This document shows, in pieces, positions 51,460-59,601 of a DNA stretch of 59,621 nucleotides. The DNA lies in NCBI GenBank assembly GCA_021817325.1, contig JAKAVK010000021.1:1-59621 (forward strand), in the 5' to 3' direction. The DNA is from Microcaldota archaeon. GTDB lineage: Archaea; Micrarchaeota; Micrarchaeia; Micrarchaeales; CABMGC01. The translations under genes were made by a program, and so were the position numbers. Positions within the stretch are counted from its first letter, which is position 1. The number at the start of each line of letters is the position of its first letter. Below the pieces are notes generated by a model. It had not been told where the DNA came from. It worked only from the letters and a program-made list of their open reading frames with translations, and did not search any database.

Positions 51460-52902
51460 GTGCAGCGTGGCAAGAAGAAAACGTCTATGCGTGGGCAGTC
51501 AGCAATAGAGTACCTGATCACCTATTCATGGGCGATCCTCATCATTGCAATAGTGGCTGTGCTGCTGTACATCTATGCTGCTGGGTCCACTGCCATAGTC
51601 CCTTCCCGGTGCAGCTTCACCAACGATGTTGACTGCTCCGATGTGGTGTTCGGTGGCTCCGCAGGCGCGAACGCCATGCTTCTGCTCTCCAATCCGCAGC
51701 CTTATGTGCTGATAAATCCGTCGATAATTACAAGCATCGGGAATTCGGGAAATGCGACAGGCACGTGCACGCCAAGTTATATCCTCCCAGGAGGGGCATT
51801 CTATTGTGTAGTCTCGGTGCCCGGTACATACGTTCAGGGCAGCACGCAGTTTGCAGACCTATACCTGAAGGGCATACCATGCACAAGCGGCAACGCCATG
51901 CAATGCGATTTGCTCTCCCCGCAGACCTACACCGGCACATTCCAGACACAGTACCAGGCAAAAGCCCCTGTCCTGCAGCCAGTTATACTCCTTGCAATTG
52001 CAAACAGCACCACGCCAGTGTCCACTGAAGACCTTCTCAAGGCGCACGTGATTTTCTCAAATACGGTAATACAAGGGGCGGACCTCAACTTTACATCCAA
52101 CGATCAATACATGACTTTCTCACCGCAGAAAGAGGCAACAGACAGTAGCGGCAATGCATATACCTATCTAGAGGCCAACCAGCCCGGATTGGCGACTGTA
52201 ACAGTCTCATTCGGAGTCTACTCGAATTCGATAACCGTGAACGTGATCTCCGGTGACACAGTCACTTTCGCAGAGAGCGGCGGCTGGTCTACAGACAACG
52301 TGCTCATCGTCGATGGCCAGGACTACGGTACAGACCAATTGCCGCTTACCTTCACATGGCAGCCCGGCAGTTCGCACGCCTATGTGTTTGAAGACGACCC
52401 CTACGCACCTAACGCAATAGGGGGCTGCGGAACGGCGTCTGCAAGCGGCATGCTTACGATGGTGGTCAACTGCACTGTTACTGCGACCTATGTCAGCCCA
52501 CAGCAATTAGGTATGGCGGAAGAGGGCTACCCAAACAGCAATCCGCCGCCTACCTATGTAGATAACTATGTCATAACTCCCAGCAGCGATTCCGCCAACC
52601 TCATCTGGTGCGGCAGTGCGGCCCCTAACAATGCCCTTTGGACAGGGGGCAGCAGCCCAAGCGTCAACTGCCCAAGCCAGGCCCCGTATCTTCTCACAAC
52701 AGGGGCAGTAAACATAAATCCCCTTGCTGTATACAGCCAACCTGGTACCTACTTTTTCTTCGGCTGTGACAAGGCTACAGCAATGCTGGATTGCACACAG
52801 GATAACGGTGCTGGTGTTGCCGGAGTTACCACGATACCAAGCAGTGGCTCGCCAACAATAACAATCGCCATAGGCGCTCCATGGGGCCCTGGCACAGGCT
52901 AA
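51460..52902 (+). CDS. Pilin-like protein with class III signal peptide (3)
   Basis: The 480-residue protein starts with a basic leader, G-Q-S-A-I-E-Y-L-I-T-Y-S-W and a helix (about 12-40). The long extracellular part has cysteines in pairs (S-R-C-S-F...D-C-S-D; G-T-C-T-P-S-Y). The distal part has W-C-G-S-A-A-P-N-N-A-L-W-T-G-G and a Cys-rich end. Beta-rich segments such as G-D-T-V-T-F-A-E-S-G-G-W-S-T-D-N resemble Ig-like folds. The GTG at 51460 or the ATG at 51487 (M-R-G-Q-S) can start it; an AAACCTTTAAATC box lies at 51408-51420. It is followed by a close relative with shared DNA blocks. A pilus or adhesin role is inferred. Confidence 0.75.
   Translation: MQRGKKKTSMRGQSAIEYLITYSWAILIIAIVAVLLYIYAAGSTAIVPSRCSFTNDVDCSDVVFGGSAGANAMLLLSNPQPYVLINPSIITSIGNSGNATGTCTPSYILPGGAFYCVVSVPGTYVQGSTQFADLYLKGIPCTSGNAMQCDLLSPQTYTGTFQTQYQAKAPVLQPVILLAIANSTTPVSTEDLLKAHVIFSNTVIQGADLNFTSNDQYMTFSPQKEATDSSGNAYTYLEANQPGLATVTVSFGVYSNSITVNVISGDTVTFAESGGWSTDNVLIVDGQDYGTDQLPLTFTWQPGSSHAYVFEDDPYAPNAIGGCGTASASGMLTMVVNCTVTATYVSPQQLGMAEEGYPNSNPPPTYVDNYVITPSSDSANLIWCGSAAPNNALWTGGSSPSVNCPSQAPYLLTTGAVNINPLAVYSQPGTYFFFGCDKATAMLDCTQDNGAGVAGVTTIPSSGSPTITIAIGAPWGPGTG
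51496..51533 (+). repeat. 38-bp exact repeat in signal region, copy 1
   Basis: Encodes the class III signal Q-S-A-I-E-Y-L; identical to 53048-53085 in the neighbouring paralogue. Confidence 0.9.
52603..52686 (+). repeat. 84-bp exact repeat in pilin-like gene, copy 1
   Basis: Encodes W-C-G-S-A-A-P-N-N-A-L-W; identical to 54149-54232. Surrounding sequence has diverged strongly. Confidence 0.93.
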
Positions 52903-52944
52903 GCCGGTAGATCAATGCCGCGCGCCGTGCCAGTTGCTGTAATG

Positions 52945-52966
52945 CCTCATACTAATGATATATAAA
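52945..52966 (+). promoter_or_regulatory. TATA box for the fourth large pilin-like gene
   Basis: TAATGATATATAAATC has a strong ATATATAAAT core. The transcription start is expected near 52985, so the ATG at 53003 rather than 52955 begins the protein. Confidence 0.6.
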
Positions 52967-53002
52967 TCATATGGTAGAAATAAGATTGGGATTGAACTGG
53001 GT

Positions 53003-54451
53003 ATGGCGGGCAGCAAGCACACAAAAAAAGGCAAGAAGATGCACGGCCAGTCAGCAATAGAGTACCTGATCACCTATTCATGGGCAATACTGATCGTTGC
53101 AATAGCAGCCGTACTAATCTACTTCTATGCAACAAGCCAGACAGCGGCAGTGCCGACGCGCTGCAGCTTCTCGCAGAATGTGCAGTGTTCAGATATTGAA
53201 TTCGGCGGCATCTCTGGGGAATCAAACGCTGTACTGCTCCTGTCAAACCCTTCGTCCTATCCGATCGTCAATCCTCAATTGATTGTCAATGTTGGAAATG
53301 CGGGCAATGCAACAGGTACATGCTCGCCAAGCTATGTCCTGCCAGGAGGGACATTCTACTGCACAACAACCGTTCCCGGCAAATTCACCGTAGGCTCGAC
53401 TCAGTTTGCCAATATATACCTGAAGACGGTGCCATGCCAGAGCGGCAATGCGCTCCAATGCGGATCCGAGACTCCTCAGACATACTCAGGTACGTTCCAG
53501 ACACAGTACCAGCCCAATACAGCCTCAATAAGCCCGGTAATAATACTTAGCATCGCCAATACGACAACATATGCATCAATCCCCGATCGGCTCAGCGTGC
53601 ATGTCATGATAGGAAATTCGATAGTGGAAGGCGCAAGCCTTAGCTTTACCGCAAACACGCCTGGGATAAGCTTTTCGCCCAGCATGGCTACGACAGACAG
53701 CAACGGCGATGCATATTCATATCTGAATGCAAGCCAGTCGGGCAATTCGCTAGTCACAGTATCATTCGGCACCTATTCAAACGTAATACTTGTAAATGTG
53801 CTAAGCAGCGGTTACACTGTGACCTTCCAGGAGAACGGCGCATGGTCGTCAAGCAACATCCTCACTATAGATGGCGTGACCTACAGCACAAGCCAGCTAC
53901 CTGTCACGCTCACATGGCAGCCCGGCAGTTCGCATGAGTATTCCTACGGCTCGTCTCCAACGCCTCCAAATTCAATAAGCGGCTGCGGCATAAGCTCTAT
54001 CAGCGGCCTGCTTGCGCCTAGCTTCAACTGCACAGTAAATGCGATTTATATTACGCCTCCGCCTCCGCCTTCGATTGGCCTCGAAGAGGTAGAATTTCCC
54101 CAGGGGAACGGCTTTCACGAAGTGTCTACTGAATATTCGGGCAATATAATCTGGTGCGGCAGTGCGGCCCCTAACAATGCCCTTTGGACAGGGGGCAGCA
54201 GCCCAAGCGTCAACTGCCCAAGCCAGGCCCCGATAATGCTCACTTCAGGGCCATCTCTAATTCCATTCTATCCATACAACCAGCCGGGCACCTATGTAAT
54301 GTTTGCATGCGACAAGGTGACTACCCAGTTGGATTGCAGCACCGACAATACTGGCGCAGGAGAAGCGGGCGTACTGCAAATAGGCAGCAGCGGCAATGTA
54401 GCGCTTACTGCACTAGAAGTAGGCGCTCAATGGGGCCCTGGCACAGGCTAA
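53003..54451 (+). CDS. Pilin-like protein with class III signal peptide (4)
   Basis: The 482-residue paralogue of 51460-52902 begins M-A-G-S-K-H-T-K-K-G-K-K-M-H-G-Q-S-A-I-E-Y-L, then a helix (about 24-47). It keeps the cysteine pattern (T-R-C-S-F, V-Q-C-S-D), the F-Q-T-Q-Y-Q block, a P-P-P-P-P linker near residue 355 and the W-C-G-S-A-A-P module. The start is fixed by the TATA box, which overlaps the only alternative ATG (52955). The final 28 nt through the stop are the same as in its neighbour (ATGGGGCCCTGGCACAGGCT onward). This patchwork of identity suggests recombination. Role in surface appendages inferred. Confidence 0.75.
   Translation: MAGSKHTKKGKKMHGQSAIEYLITYSWAILIVAIAAVLIYFYATSQTAAVPTRCSFSQNVQCSDIEFGGISGESNAVLLLSNPSSYPIVNPQLIVNVGNAGNATGTCSPSYVLPGGTFYCTTTVPGKFTVGSTQFANIYLKTVPCQSGNALQCGSETPQTYSGTFQTQYQPNTASISPVIILSIANTTTYASIPDRLSVHVMIGNSIVEGASLSFTANTPGISFSPSMATTDSNGDAYSYLNASQSGNSLVTVSFGTYSNVILVNVLSSGYTVTFQENGAWSSSNILTIDGVTYSTSQLPVTLTWQPGSSHEYSYGSSPTPPNSISGCGISSISGLLAPSFNCTVNAIYITPPPPPSIGLEEVEFPQGNGFHEVSTEYSGNIIWCGSAAPNNALWTGGSSPSVNCPSQAPIMLTSGPSLIPFYPYNQPGTYVMFACDKVTTQLDCSTDNTGAGEAGVLQIGSSGNVALTALEVGAQWGPGTG
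53048..53085 (+). repeat. 38-bp exact repeat in signal region, copy 2
   Basis: Identical to 51496-51533. Confidence 0.9.
54149..54232 (+). repeat. 84-bp exact repeat in pilin-like gene, copy 2
   Basis: Identical to 52603-52686; copies are 1546 bp apart. Confidence 0.93.
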
Positions 54452-54713
54452 GCCGGTCGATCGTTATAGTGGTGTGCCGTAGCCTCCCTTCTGTTTTAGA
54501 TGGCATTCGACTAAGCGGCGTTTATAGCCTTGCATGCTCCTTGTATGCACATCGGCGCGTTTCATCCGTACCGGCACGCTCGTCGTGTCATTGCCCATGT
54601 GCCGCAACGGTCTCGTTTCTGTTCCGAATCAGGCCTTAGGCCACGCATACTCTGCATGGGGAGAGCTTCCTCAATCATATAGACCGTAAGCCATCCGCAC
54701 ACCACTAGCTATA

Positions 54714-54742
54714 CTAATGCCTCTTCTGATATATAAATGGTT
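54714..54742 (+). promoter_or_regulatory. Orphan pilin-type promoter
   Basis: TACTAATGCCTC followed by TGATATATAAATGG closely resembles the region before the pilin gene at 53003 (TAATGCCTC, TGATATATAAATC). No gene with its style follows; AT-rich island sequence begins within about 30-50 nt. The 569-bp gap 54452-55020 otherwise shows no gene. Confidence 0.45.
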
Positions 54743-54771
54743 GCGCCTGCAGGGCTTTGCTAATTAATCCC

Positions 54772-54830
54772 TTTCTGCTAATAAATTCGCTATCTTGCTA
54801 ATAAATTCGCTATCTTGCTAATAAATTCAT
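54772..54830 (+). repeat. Three tandem 20-bp repeats at the island edge
   Basis: CTATCTTGCTAATAAATTCG occurs at 54791-54810, with an imperfect copy before (54772-54790) and after (54811-54830, ending in A). The repeats are head to tail without spacers. They lie where base composition shifts to AT-rich. Confidence 0.9.
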
Positions 54831-55020
54831 AATTTGAGGTTTTTCTACTCTTTTTCCTCCTGCCCTGATGTAAAGCCACTTACAGGTTTGACATATCCAA
54901 TATCCCTGCAAGGTCTCAAATTCTGCGTATTTTGCGCATCTGATTCCAGTTCTTAGTATCGTTTGACATTTATAGGTTCTCATGTTAGGGTTTTTAAGAC
55001 TTCAAGATACATGTTTAGGT

Positions 55021-55731
55021 ATGCCAATAGACACAGCACGATTTCAAGCTATGCTTAAAGAAATGAAAGAGATTTACGATAAAGACCCAGTAGGCGCTGT
55101 TAGAGGAAAGAGTTTTATCAAAATTTTAGATGCCTATTGCCTTTACGAACTGAGTAGGTTAGGTATAAAGCCAGAGGCAGATATGACTATAGGAACTGGA
55201 GAAAAAGGACACAAAAAGACAAAGGTTATAATGAAGCAAGAAGTCACGATTTTTGGAAGTCATAGACCAAAGGATATAGACGTTTGCGTCTACAGTAGTG
55301 AATCTGGAGCTTTGCTTGCTGTTTCTACAAGAAGTCAAATGAGTTCTGTAGGTAAGAATATAATTAATTATTACGAGGGCATAATTGGCGATGTAATAAG
55401 TTTGCATCAAAGGTCTCCTTGCCTTGTTATAGGGGAAATATATCTATTGCCTACAGCACCAATTAAGTTAAAGGATGGGAAAGTAATGAAAGAAAAGATT
55501 GACTATAATGCAATTGCTCGCTTATTTAAGAACATAACAAATAGAAGTAGTTCAGATGCACCACCAGATAAATATGAACAGTTTGCCTTTTTGGTGGTAG
55601 ATTTCAGCAAACCACAACCAGAGCTAATAGATTTAGGAAGTAAATACGAAGACCTTAAGATAGACGATTTCTTTGATAAACTATTGGAGACATATAATGA
55701 ACGTAATCCATTTTTACGTTTAGGAACTTAA
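55021..55731 (+). CDS. Putative type II restriction endonuclease
   Basis: The 236-residue protein lies next to a DNA methyltransferase and shares its low GC. A conserved-looking core at about residues 75-140 (F-G-S-H-R-P-K-D-I-D-V-C-V-Y, then L-L-A-V-S-T-R-S-Q-M-S-S) has the beta-hairpin and acidic D-x-D of PD-(D/E)xK nucleases, but the usual E-x-K appears as S-T-R, so the catalytic residues are uncertain. No other domain is visible. The ATG at 55021 is chosen because a TATA-like ATTTATAGG lies at 54967-54977, about 45 nt upstream. Its stop overlaps that of the methyltransferase gene by four nt in a tail-to-tail TTAA. Identification rests mainly on context. Confidence 0.65.
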   Translation: MPIDTARFQAMLKEMKEIYDKDPVGAVRGKSFIKILDAYCLYELSRLGIKPEADMTIGTGEKGHKKTKVIMKQEVTIFGSHRPKDIDVCVYSSESGALLAVSTRSQMSSVGKNIINYYEGIIGDVISLHQRSPCLVIGEIYLLPTAPIKLKDGKVMKEKIDYNAIARLFKNITNRSSSDAPPDKYEQFAFLVVDFSKPQPELIDLGSKYEDLKIDDFFDKLLETYNERNPFLRLGT

Positions 55732-57644
55732 ACAATCTGATTTGTTTCCAAATTCAAATCATACTTCTTTATTAGGAACTTGGTTATGGCGTCTCTATCA
55801 GTTTCCTTATGCAAAAAGTTCTTTTCTTCTTCTGTGAATTCAGGTATAGAGAAATTCTTTATGAATGTCTTTGCAAATGACATAAATCCTCCTGCATAAG
55901 GCTTTCCTGTCTTTTTGATATAGTACCACATTATCTGAGAGTTAAGAACTTTCTCCAAGATTTCCATATCTCCATTATAGCAAATCTCATATCCAGAATA
56001 GACGAGCATGTGTGGTTTATAGCATGGGATAAAGTGAGGATTTCCATATATCGTTGGAACTAAAAGTTTTTGACCATAGCAACCAGCTATACCTTGTGTT
56101 CTACCATAGGCATACCATGTTGGATACTTCTTCGTGCCTTTATCTCTTTTTTCGAGTTCATTTCTTATTGCCAATAGATAATCATAACAATATGGATATT
56201 TCTCTTTGAGTTCTTTCTCTGGTATCAGTTCGTACTTGCTTCCATTAACCCTATATGGAAATATGATTCTTGCTTTATTATTCTCTACTTCTTCCACATC
56301 TTTTACATTTCCTGCATTTATTATCCCTCTCGTTATCTCCTTCTCTATCCTGTATTCTTTGTTTCCATAACTCTTCAAGTAATAACTATTTTCTTGGTTT
56401 GGACTTTCCAATACATACAAATCATTTCTAAGAGTTGCTATACCTGTCTTTATTTTGGCTAATACTCCAAGTCTAACTCCAGTATTCTCTATTTTCTTTA
56501 TATTCTCTTTTTCTTTTCCAACCAAAAACCTCCAACCTTCAGGTTTAAGTTCGGGGAATTTTATCTGGTCGAATTTTAATGAGTTAAGGGATTCAAAATA
56601 TTTAGGGTCGTGGATTATAGCATAGGATACCATATCCTTTTGCTTCTTATTCAATATTGTAATGCAAATGTAGGTCGATACGTCAGGGAATACTTGCAAA
56701 TGATTAAAGTCCAGATACTCCTTTAGGAGCTTCTTATTCTGTATTACTTCACGTAGTTTTCGTGCAGAATATGAAGTAGCATAGGTATTAGGCAATACAA
56801 AACCTATTTCACCATCCTCATTAAGCAATAAGAGTGCAAGTTCTACGAAAGGTATATAGAGGTCTATATTTCCAACTGAAGCTGTATACCACTTTTCTTT
56901 TATCTTCTCTCTTATTTTAATAGGTAGATTCTTAGCCCTTACATATGGTGGATTACCAATTATTGCGTCGAAGCCTCCATTCTCAAATACATCTGGAAAT
57001 TCATTTTCCCAACTTGCAGTCAGACTATCTCCACTAAACAAATTGAACTTAATTTCTGCCTTGTCCTCTCCATTATCTAATGCTATAAGAGAGAGTATTA
57101 TTTTTGTTTTTCTTACGCTTGATTTGAGTATGTCTGCTCCATAAATGTTTTTTTCTATAACTTCAATGTATGACCTATGAGTAAGATGTGCCAAACGTCT
57201 GACTGCATAGCTAAGGAACGCTCCACTACCACAAGCAGGATCACATACTTTACCCTCTTTTTTCACTACATTATTAGTTATATATTCTAAAAGAAAATCT
57301 GGAGTATAAAAACTTCCATTAATCTTTCTCTCCTCTGGAGTAAGGAGCAGTTCAAATATCTTTTCTATTGTCTTTATGTTAAGGCTTATTCCCTTTTCAT
57401 TTAAGTAATTAGTTAGATAGTATTCTGTTTCAGAAGTCGAATTATCCAGAATGCTCTGTATAAGATTATTCTTGACTTTGACAATTCCGTTTGATTTACA
57501 ATAAATAGATACTATGCCGTTCTCTATGTCATTAGGCGAATACTCTTTTAGTAGTGTAATTATATCTTTCTTTTTTATCCCATTAGTTGATTCTTTCTTG
57601 GCTTGATACTCTTCGCTAAGTCGCATTTTTTGAATATTATACAT
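55728..57644 (-). CDS. DNA N6-adenine methyltransferase (type II/IIG-like, TaqI C-terminal domain)
   Basis: Methylates adenine to protect host DNA. The 638-residue protein has the AdoMet motif V-C-D-P-A-C-G-S-G-A-F near residue 135 and the catalytic N-P-P-Y near residue 231, the order of gamma-type N6-adenine enzymes. An N-terminal helical region and a large C-terminal specificity domain with Y-P-Y-C-Y-D-Y-L and K-K-Y-P-T-W-Y-A-Y-G-R-T-Q-G resemble the TaqI/Eco57I-type target recognition region. No nuclease motif is found at the N-terminus, so cleavage is assigned to the convergent partner gene. The ATG at 57644 is chosen; a TTG at 57656 and an ATG at 57626 are also in frame, and a TATA-like box just upstream would favour the last. 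Confidence 0.88.
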   Translation of the reverse strand: MYNIQKMRLSEEYQAKKESTNGIKKKDIITLLKEYSPNDIENGIVSIYCKSNGIVKVKNNLIQSILDNSTSETEYYLTNYLNEKGISLNIKTIEKIFELLLTPEERKINGSFYTPDFLLEYITNNVVKKEGKVCDPACGSGAFLSYAVRRLAHLTHRSYIEVIEKNIYGADILKSSVRKTKIILSLIALDNGEDKAEIKFNLFSGDSLTASWENEFPDVFENGGFDAIIGNPPYVRAKNLPIKIREKIKEKWYTASVGNIDLYIPFVELALLLLNEDGEIGFVLPNTYATSYSARKLREVIQNKKLLKEYLDFNHLQVFPDVSTYICITILNKKQKDMVSYAIIHDPKYFESLNSLKFDQIKFPELKPEGWRFLVGKEKENIKKIENTGVRLGVLAKIKTGIATLRNDLYVLESPNQENSYYLKSYGNKEYRIEKEITRGIINAGNVKDVEEVENNKARIIFPYRVNGSKYELIPEKELKEKYPYCYDYLLAIRNELEKRDKGTKKYPTWYAYGRTQGIAGCYGQKLLVPTIYGNPHFIPCYKPHMLVYSGYEICYNGDMEILEKVLNSQIMWYYIKKTGKPYAGGFMSFAKTFIKNFSIPEFTEEEKNFLHKETDRDAITKFLIKKYDLNLETNQIV

Positions 57645-57785
57645 ATAAACACCCAAAAATGCGTAAAGCTGTCGCTAATGAAACATCTCTTCTCCTCACC
57701 CAGAAAACGAGGCTGTTTGTATAGCGAAGCCTATCCGCAATTTTTGTAAGAATACTAACAGCATTAAAAGATATATAGCTTATGC

Positions 57786-57977
57786 TCATTTCTTCACCTT
57801 GCCATTTTTGCCCTTGTTCATTCTGGGCTTGTTCCAGTAAGGACTTTTGCATTTAGGATTAGGGCATACTGTTGGTAGCTCATCATTTCTCGGTGTCCAT
57901 GTATGACCGCAACGGGTACATTGTAGTTCATTATGAAAGACAAAACCACAGTGCGGACACTTAACCATATTAGACAT
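57786..57977 (-). CDS. Small zinc-ribbon protein
   Basis: The 63-residue protein contains two to three cysteine pairs: C-P-H-C-G-F, C-T-R-C-G-H-T-W-T-P-R and C-P-N-P-K-C-K-S-P-Y-W-N-K-P-R, then a Lys-rich tail. Such double zinc ribbons with a C-G-H-x-W-x-P-R block and a C-K-S-P-Y-W-x-K-P-R end are common near archaeal mobile elements and viruses and probably bind nucleic acid. It reads in the same direction as the methyltransferase, 141 bp upstream of it, and diverges from the transposase across a region full of repeats. Its AT-rich composition is that of the island. Exact role unknown. Confidence 0.75.
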   Translation of the reverse strand: MSNMVKCPHCGFVFHNELQCTRCGHTWTPRNDELPTVCPNPKCKSPYWNKPRMNKGKNGKVKK

Positions 57978-57989
57978 TTCAAAACCACC

Positions 57990-58147
57990 CTTTATATCCT
58001 TTTTGCATAGGTATATACCAATAACTACCCTTTATAATAAACCCTTGAAAGTATATAAACCTTGCGTTTATATATCGCTATCCATAGACTATACTGATAG
58101 GTATATATACCTATAAGTATATAGTATATGTAGAGGAAAGTGATTGT
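57990..58147. promoter_or_regulatory. Repeat-rich divergent promoter region with palindrome
   Basis: ATAGGTATATATACCTAT (58097-58114) is a perfect 18-bp palindrome. ATAGGTATATA recurs at 58007-58017. ACCCTTTATA occurs twice (near 57987 and 58027). The elements lie between the zinc-ribbon gene (minus) and the transposase (plus), and may be TATA boxes with operator sites or transposon end sequence. Confidence 0.55.
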
Positions 58148-59359
58148 ATGGAACTACAAAAACAAATCCAAATAAGGAGACAGAAGGGTCAAGAAATCGC
58201 AAAGACAGGAAGGGTAAAGATGGACGGCAAGAAATGGGTAGTGCCATCACAGAGTAGTAACAGATACTACGAAGTAATATTAGGTCTTGGAACGTCAAAA
58301 TGCACCTGCCCCGATAATACTGAAAGACAGATGAAGTGCAAGCATATCTTCGCTGTTGAGATAACAGTTTCAAAGACCATAGACAGCAAAGGTAATGTAA
58401 CGATTACAGAGACAAAGAAGGTTTATGTGCAGGACTGGCATAACTATACACTTGCGCAGAACCAAGAAGGCAGGCTATTCAGGGAGCTTCTAAAGGACTT
58501 GGTAGAGAACGTAGAAGAGCCAATACGAACTGGAGCAGGGCGACCAAGCGTTCCGTTAAAGGAAGCCTTATTCTGTGCAATAGAGAAGGTATACAGTATG
58601 CAGTCAAGTAGAAGGGCTTATTCCTTGTATCTTGAAGATGCAAAGAAGCAACAGATAAGCAAAGCCCCTAATTACAATGTAATAAACATACTCTTGAATG
58701 ATGCTGAGGTAAGACCAATATTGTATAGGCTCTTGCAGATTACAGCTATGCCTCTAAAGTCGGTAGAAACACAGTTTGCCATAGACAGCACAGGTTTTAG
58801 GACTACACAGTTTAGCCAATACTGCAAGGAGAAGCACAATACCAAGAGAGAGCATAGCTGGGTAAAGGCTCACTTATGCGTAGGTGTCAAGACCAACATA
58901 GTAACAGATGTAGAGATAACAGAGGAAAATGGAGCAGACAGCCCTATGTTCATACCACTCACAGAAGGAACTCGCAGTCTTGGTTTCAATATGCAAGAGG
59001 TAAGTGCGGATAAAGCCTATTCTGCAAGGGCTAATCTTGATGCAGTTGCAGAGAACGGAGGCGTAGCATACATACCATTCAAGGTTAATGCAAGCCAACA
59101 TTCACACGGAGGGAGAGTATGGAACAAGATGTTCTACTACTATCAGATGTGCAGAGACGAATTCATGGAGCATTACCACAAAAGGAGCAACGTAGAGACT
59201 ACTAACATGGCTATTAAGATGAAGTTTGGAGACTGCCTAAAGAACAAGAACTTTGTATCTCAAACAAATGAACTGCTATGCAAACTGATAGCCTACAACA
59301 TTACAGTTCTGATAAACTCAATGTATGAATTAGGGATTAAGCTTGAACTGATAGCTTAA
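58148..59359 (+). CDS. SWIM zinc-finger DDE transposase
   Basis: The 403-residue protein has an N-terminal SWIM finger (Cys52-x-Cys54-x9-Cys64-x-His66 in C-T-C-P...C-K-H), a middle helical part, and a DDE catalytic domain. The acidic residues fit Asp213 (A-I-D-S-T-G-F), Asp288 (S-A-D-K-A-Y-S) and Glu350 (N-V-E-T-T-N), with spacing and S-N-V-E-x-x-N context like IS4/IS5-type enzymes. SWIM fused to a transposase is known from archaeal elements. The frame is intact and may be active. It lies among AT-rich island sequences; no inverted repeats or target duplications were identified by eye, so borders are not given. Confidence 0.85.
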   Translation: MELQKQIQIRRQKGQEIAKTGRVKMDGKKWVVPSQSSNRYYEVILGLGTSKCTCPDNTERQMKCKHIFAVEITVSKTIDSKGNVTITETKKVYVQDWHNYTLAQNQEGRLFRELLKDLVENVEEPIRTGAGRPSVPLKEALFCAIEKVYSMQSSRRAYSLYLEDAKKQQISKAPNYNVINILLNDAEVRPILYRLLQITAMPLKSVETQFAIDSTGFRTTQFSQYCKEKHNTKREHSWVKAHLCVGVKTNIVTDVEITEENGADSPMFIPLTEGTRSLGFNMQEVSADKAYSARANLDAVAENGGVAYIPFKVNASQHSHGGRVWNKMFYYYQMCRDEFMEHYHKRSNVETTNMAIKMKFGDCLKNKNFVSQTNELLCKLIAYNITVLINSMYELGIKLELIA

Positions 59360-59418
59360 TACTACAATACTACAAAAATAATACATAACTTCTTAAATAT
59401 AATACTACAATACTACAA
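59358..59418 (+). repeat. Direct repeats before the small RHH gene (candidate operator)
   Basis: TAATACTACAATACTACAA occurs at 59358-59376 and at 59400-59418, each built from two AATACTACA units. The second ends immediately before the RHH ATG at 59420, a position suited to autoregulation by an RHH dimer. The first starts at the transposase stop codon. Confidence 0.75.
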
Positions 59419-59419
59419 C

Positions 59420-59566
59420 ATGGAAGAAACAATAGTTACAAGCCTGCGTATAAGCAAAGAAATATGGAGGGAGGCTAAAAAACAGGCATTTGAACTCGAT
59501 TTGACAACTGCGCAATTTGTAGAAAGTGCAATAGTGCATGAAATACAAAGAACTAAACAGAAGTAA
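59420..59566 (+). CDS. Small ribbon-helix-helix (CopG-like) protein
   Basis: The 48-residue protein reads M-E-E-T-I-V-T-S-L-R-I-S-K-E-I-W, then A-K-K-Q-A-F-E-L-D-L-T-T-A-Q-F-V-E-S-A-I. This is the strand-helix-helix pattern of Arc/CopG regulators (V-T-S-L-R-I strand, two helices), which bind DNA as dimers. It lacks the extra C-terminal tail of the other RHH protein at 25630-25863. Direct repeats precede it. It follows the transposase by 60 bp and may regulate it or the next gene. Typical plasmid or mobile-element regulators have this size. Confidence 0.75.
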   Translation: MEETIVTSLRISKEIWREAKKQAFELDLTTAQFVESAIVHEIQRTKQK

Positions 59567-59601
59567 TATAAACCTCGTTGCCTAAATAGTTGCGTGGTAA
59601 T

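Noticed and set aside
54184-54639. A 151-residue frame across the end of the last pilin-like gene
   Set aside because: It overlaps the pilin gene and includes the shared 84-bp repeat in a different frame; composition is shadow-like (Arg/Ser/His-rich).
54452-54710. tRNA or other structured RNA gene after the last pilin gene
   Set aside because: No cloverleaf, conserved GGTTCAAATCC-like T-loop or box motifs could be found by eye; a tRNA covariance search would settle it.
54772-54830. Possible CRISPR array
   Set aside because: The 20-bp units are head to tail without spacers, only three in number, and no cas gene is nearby.
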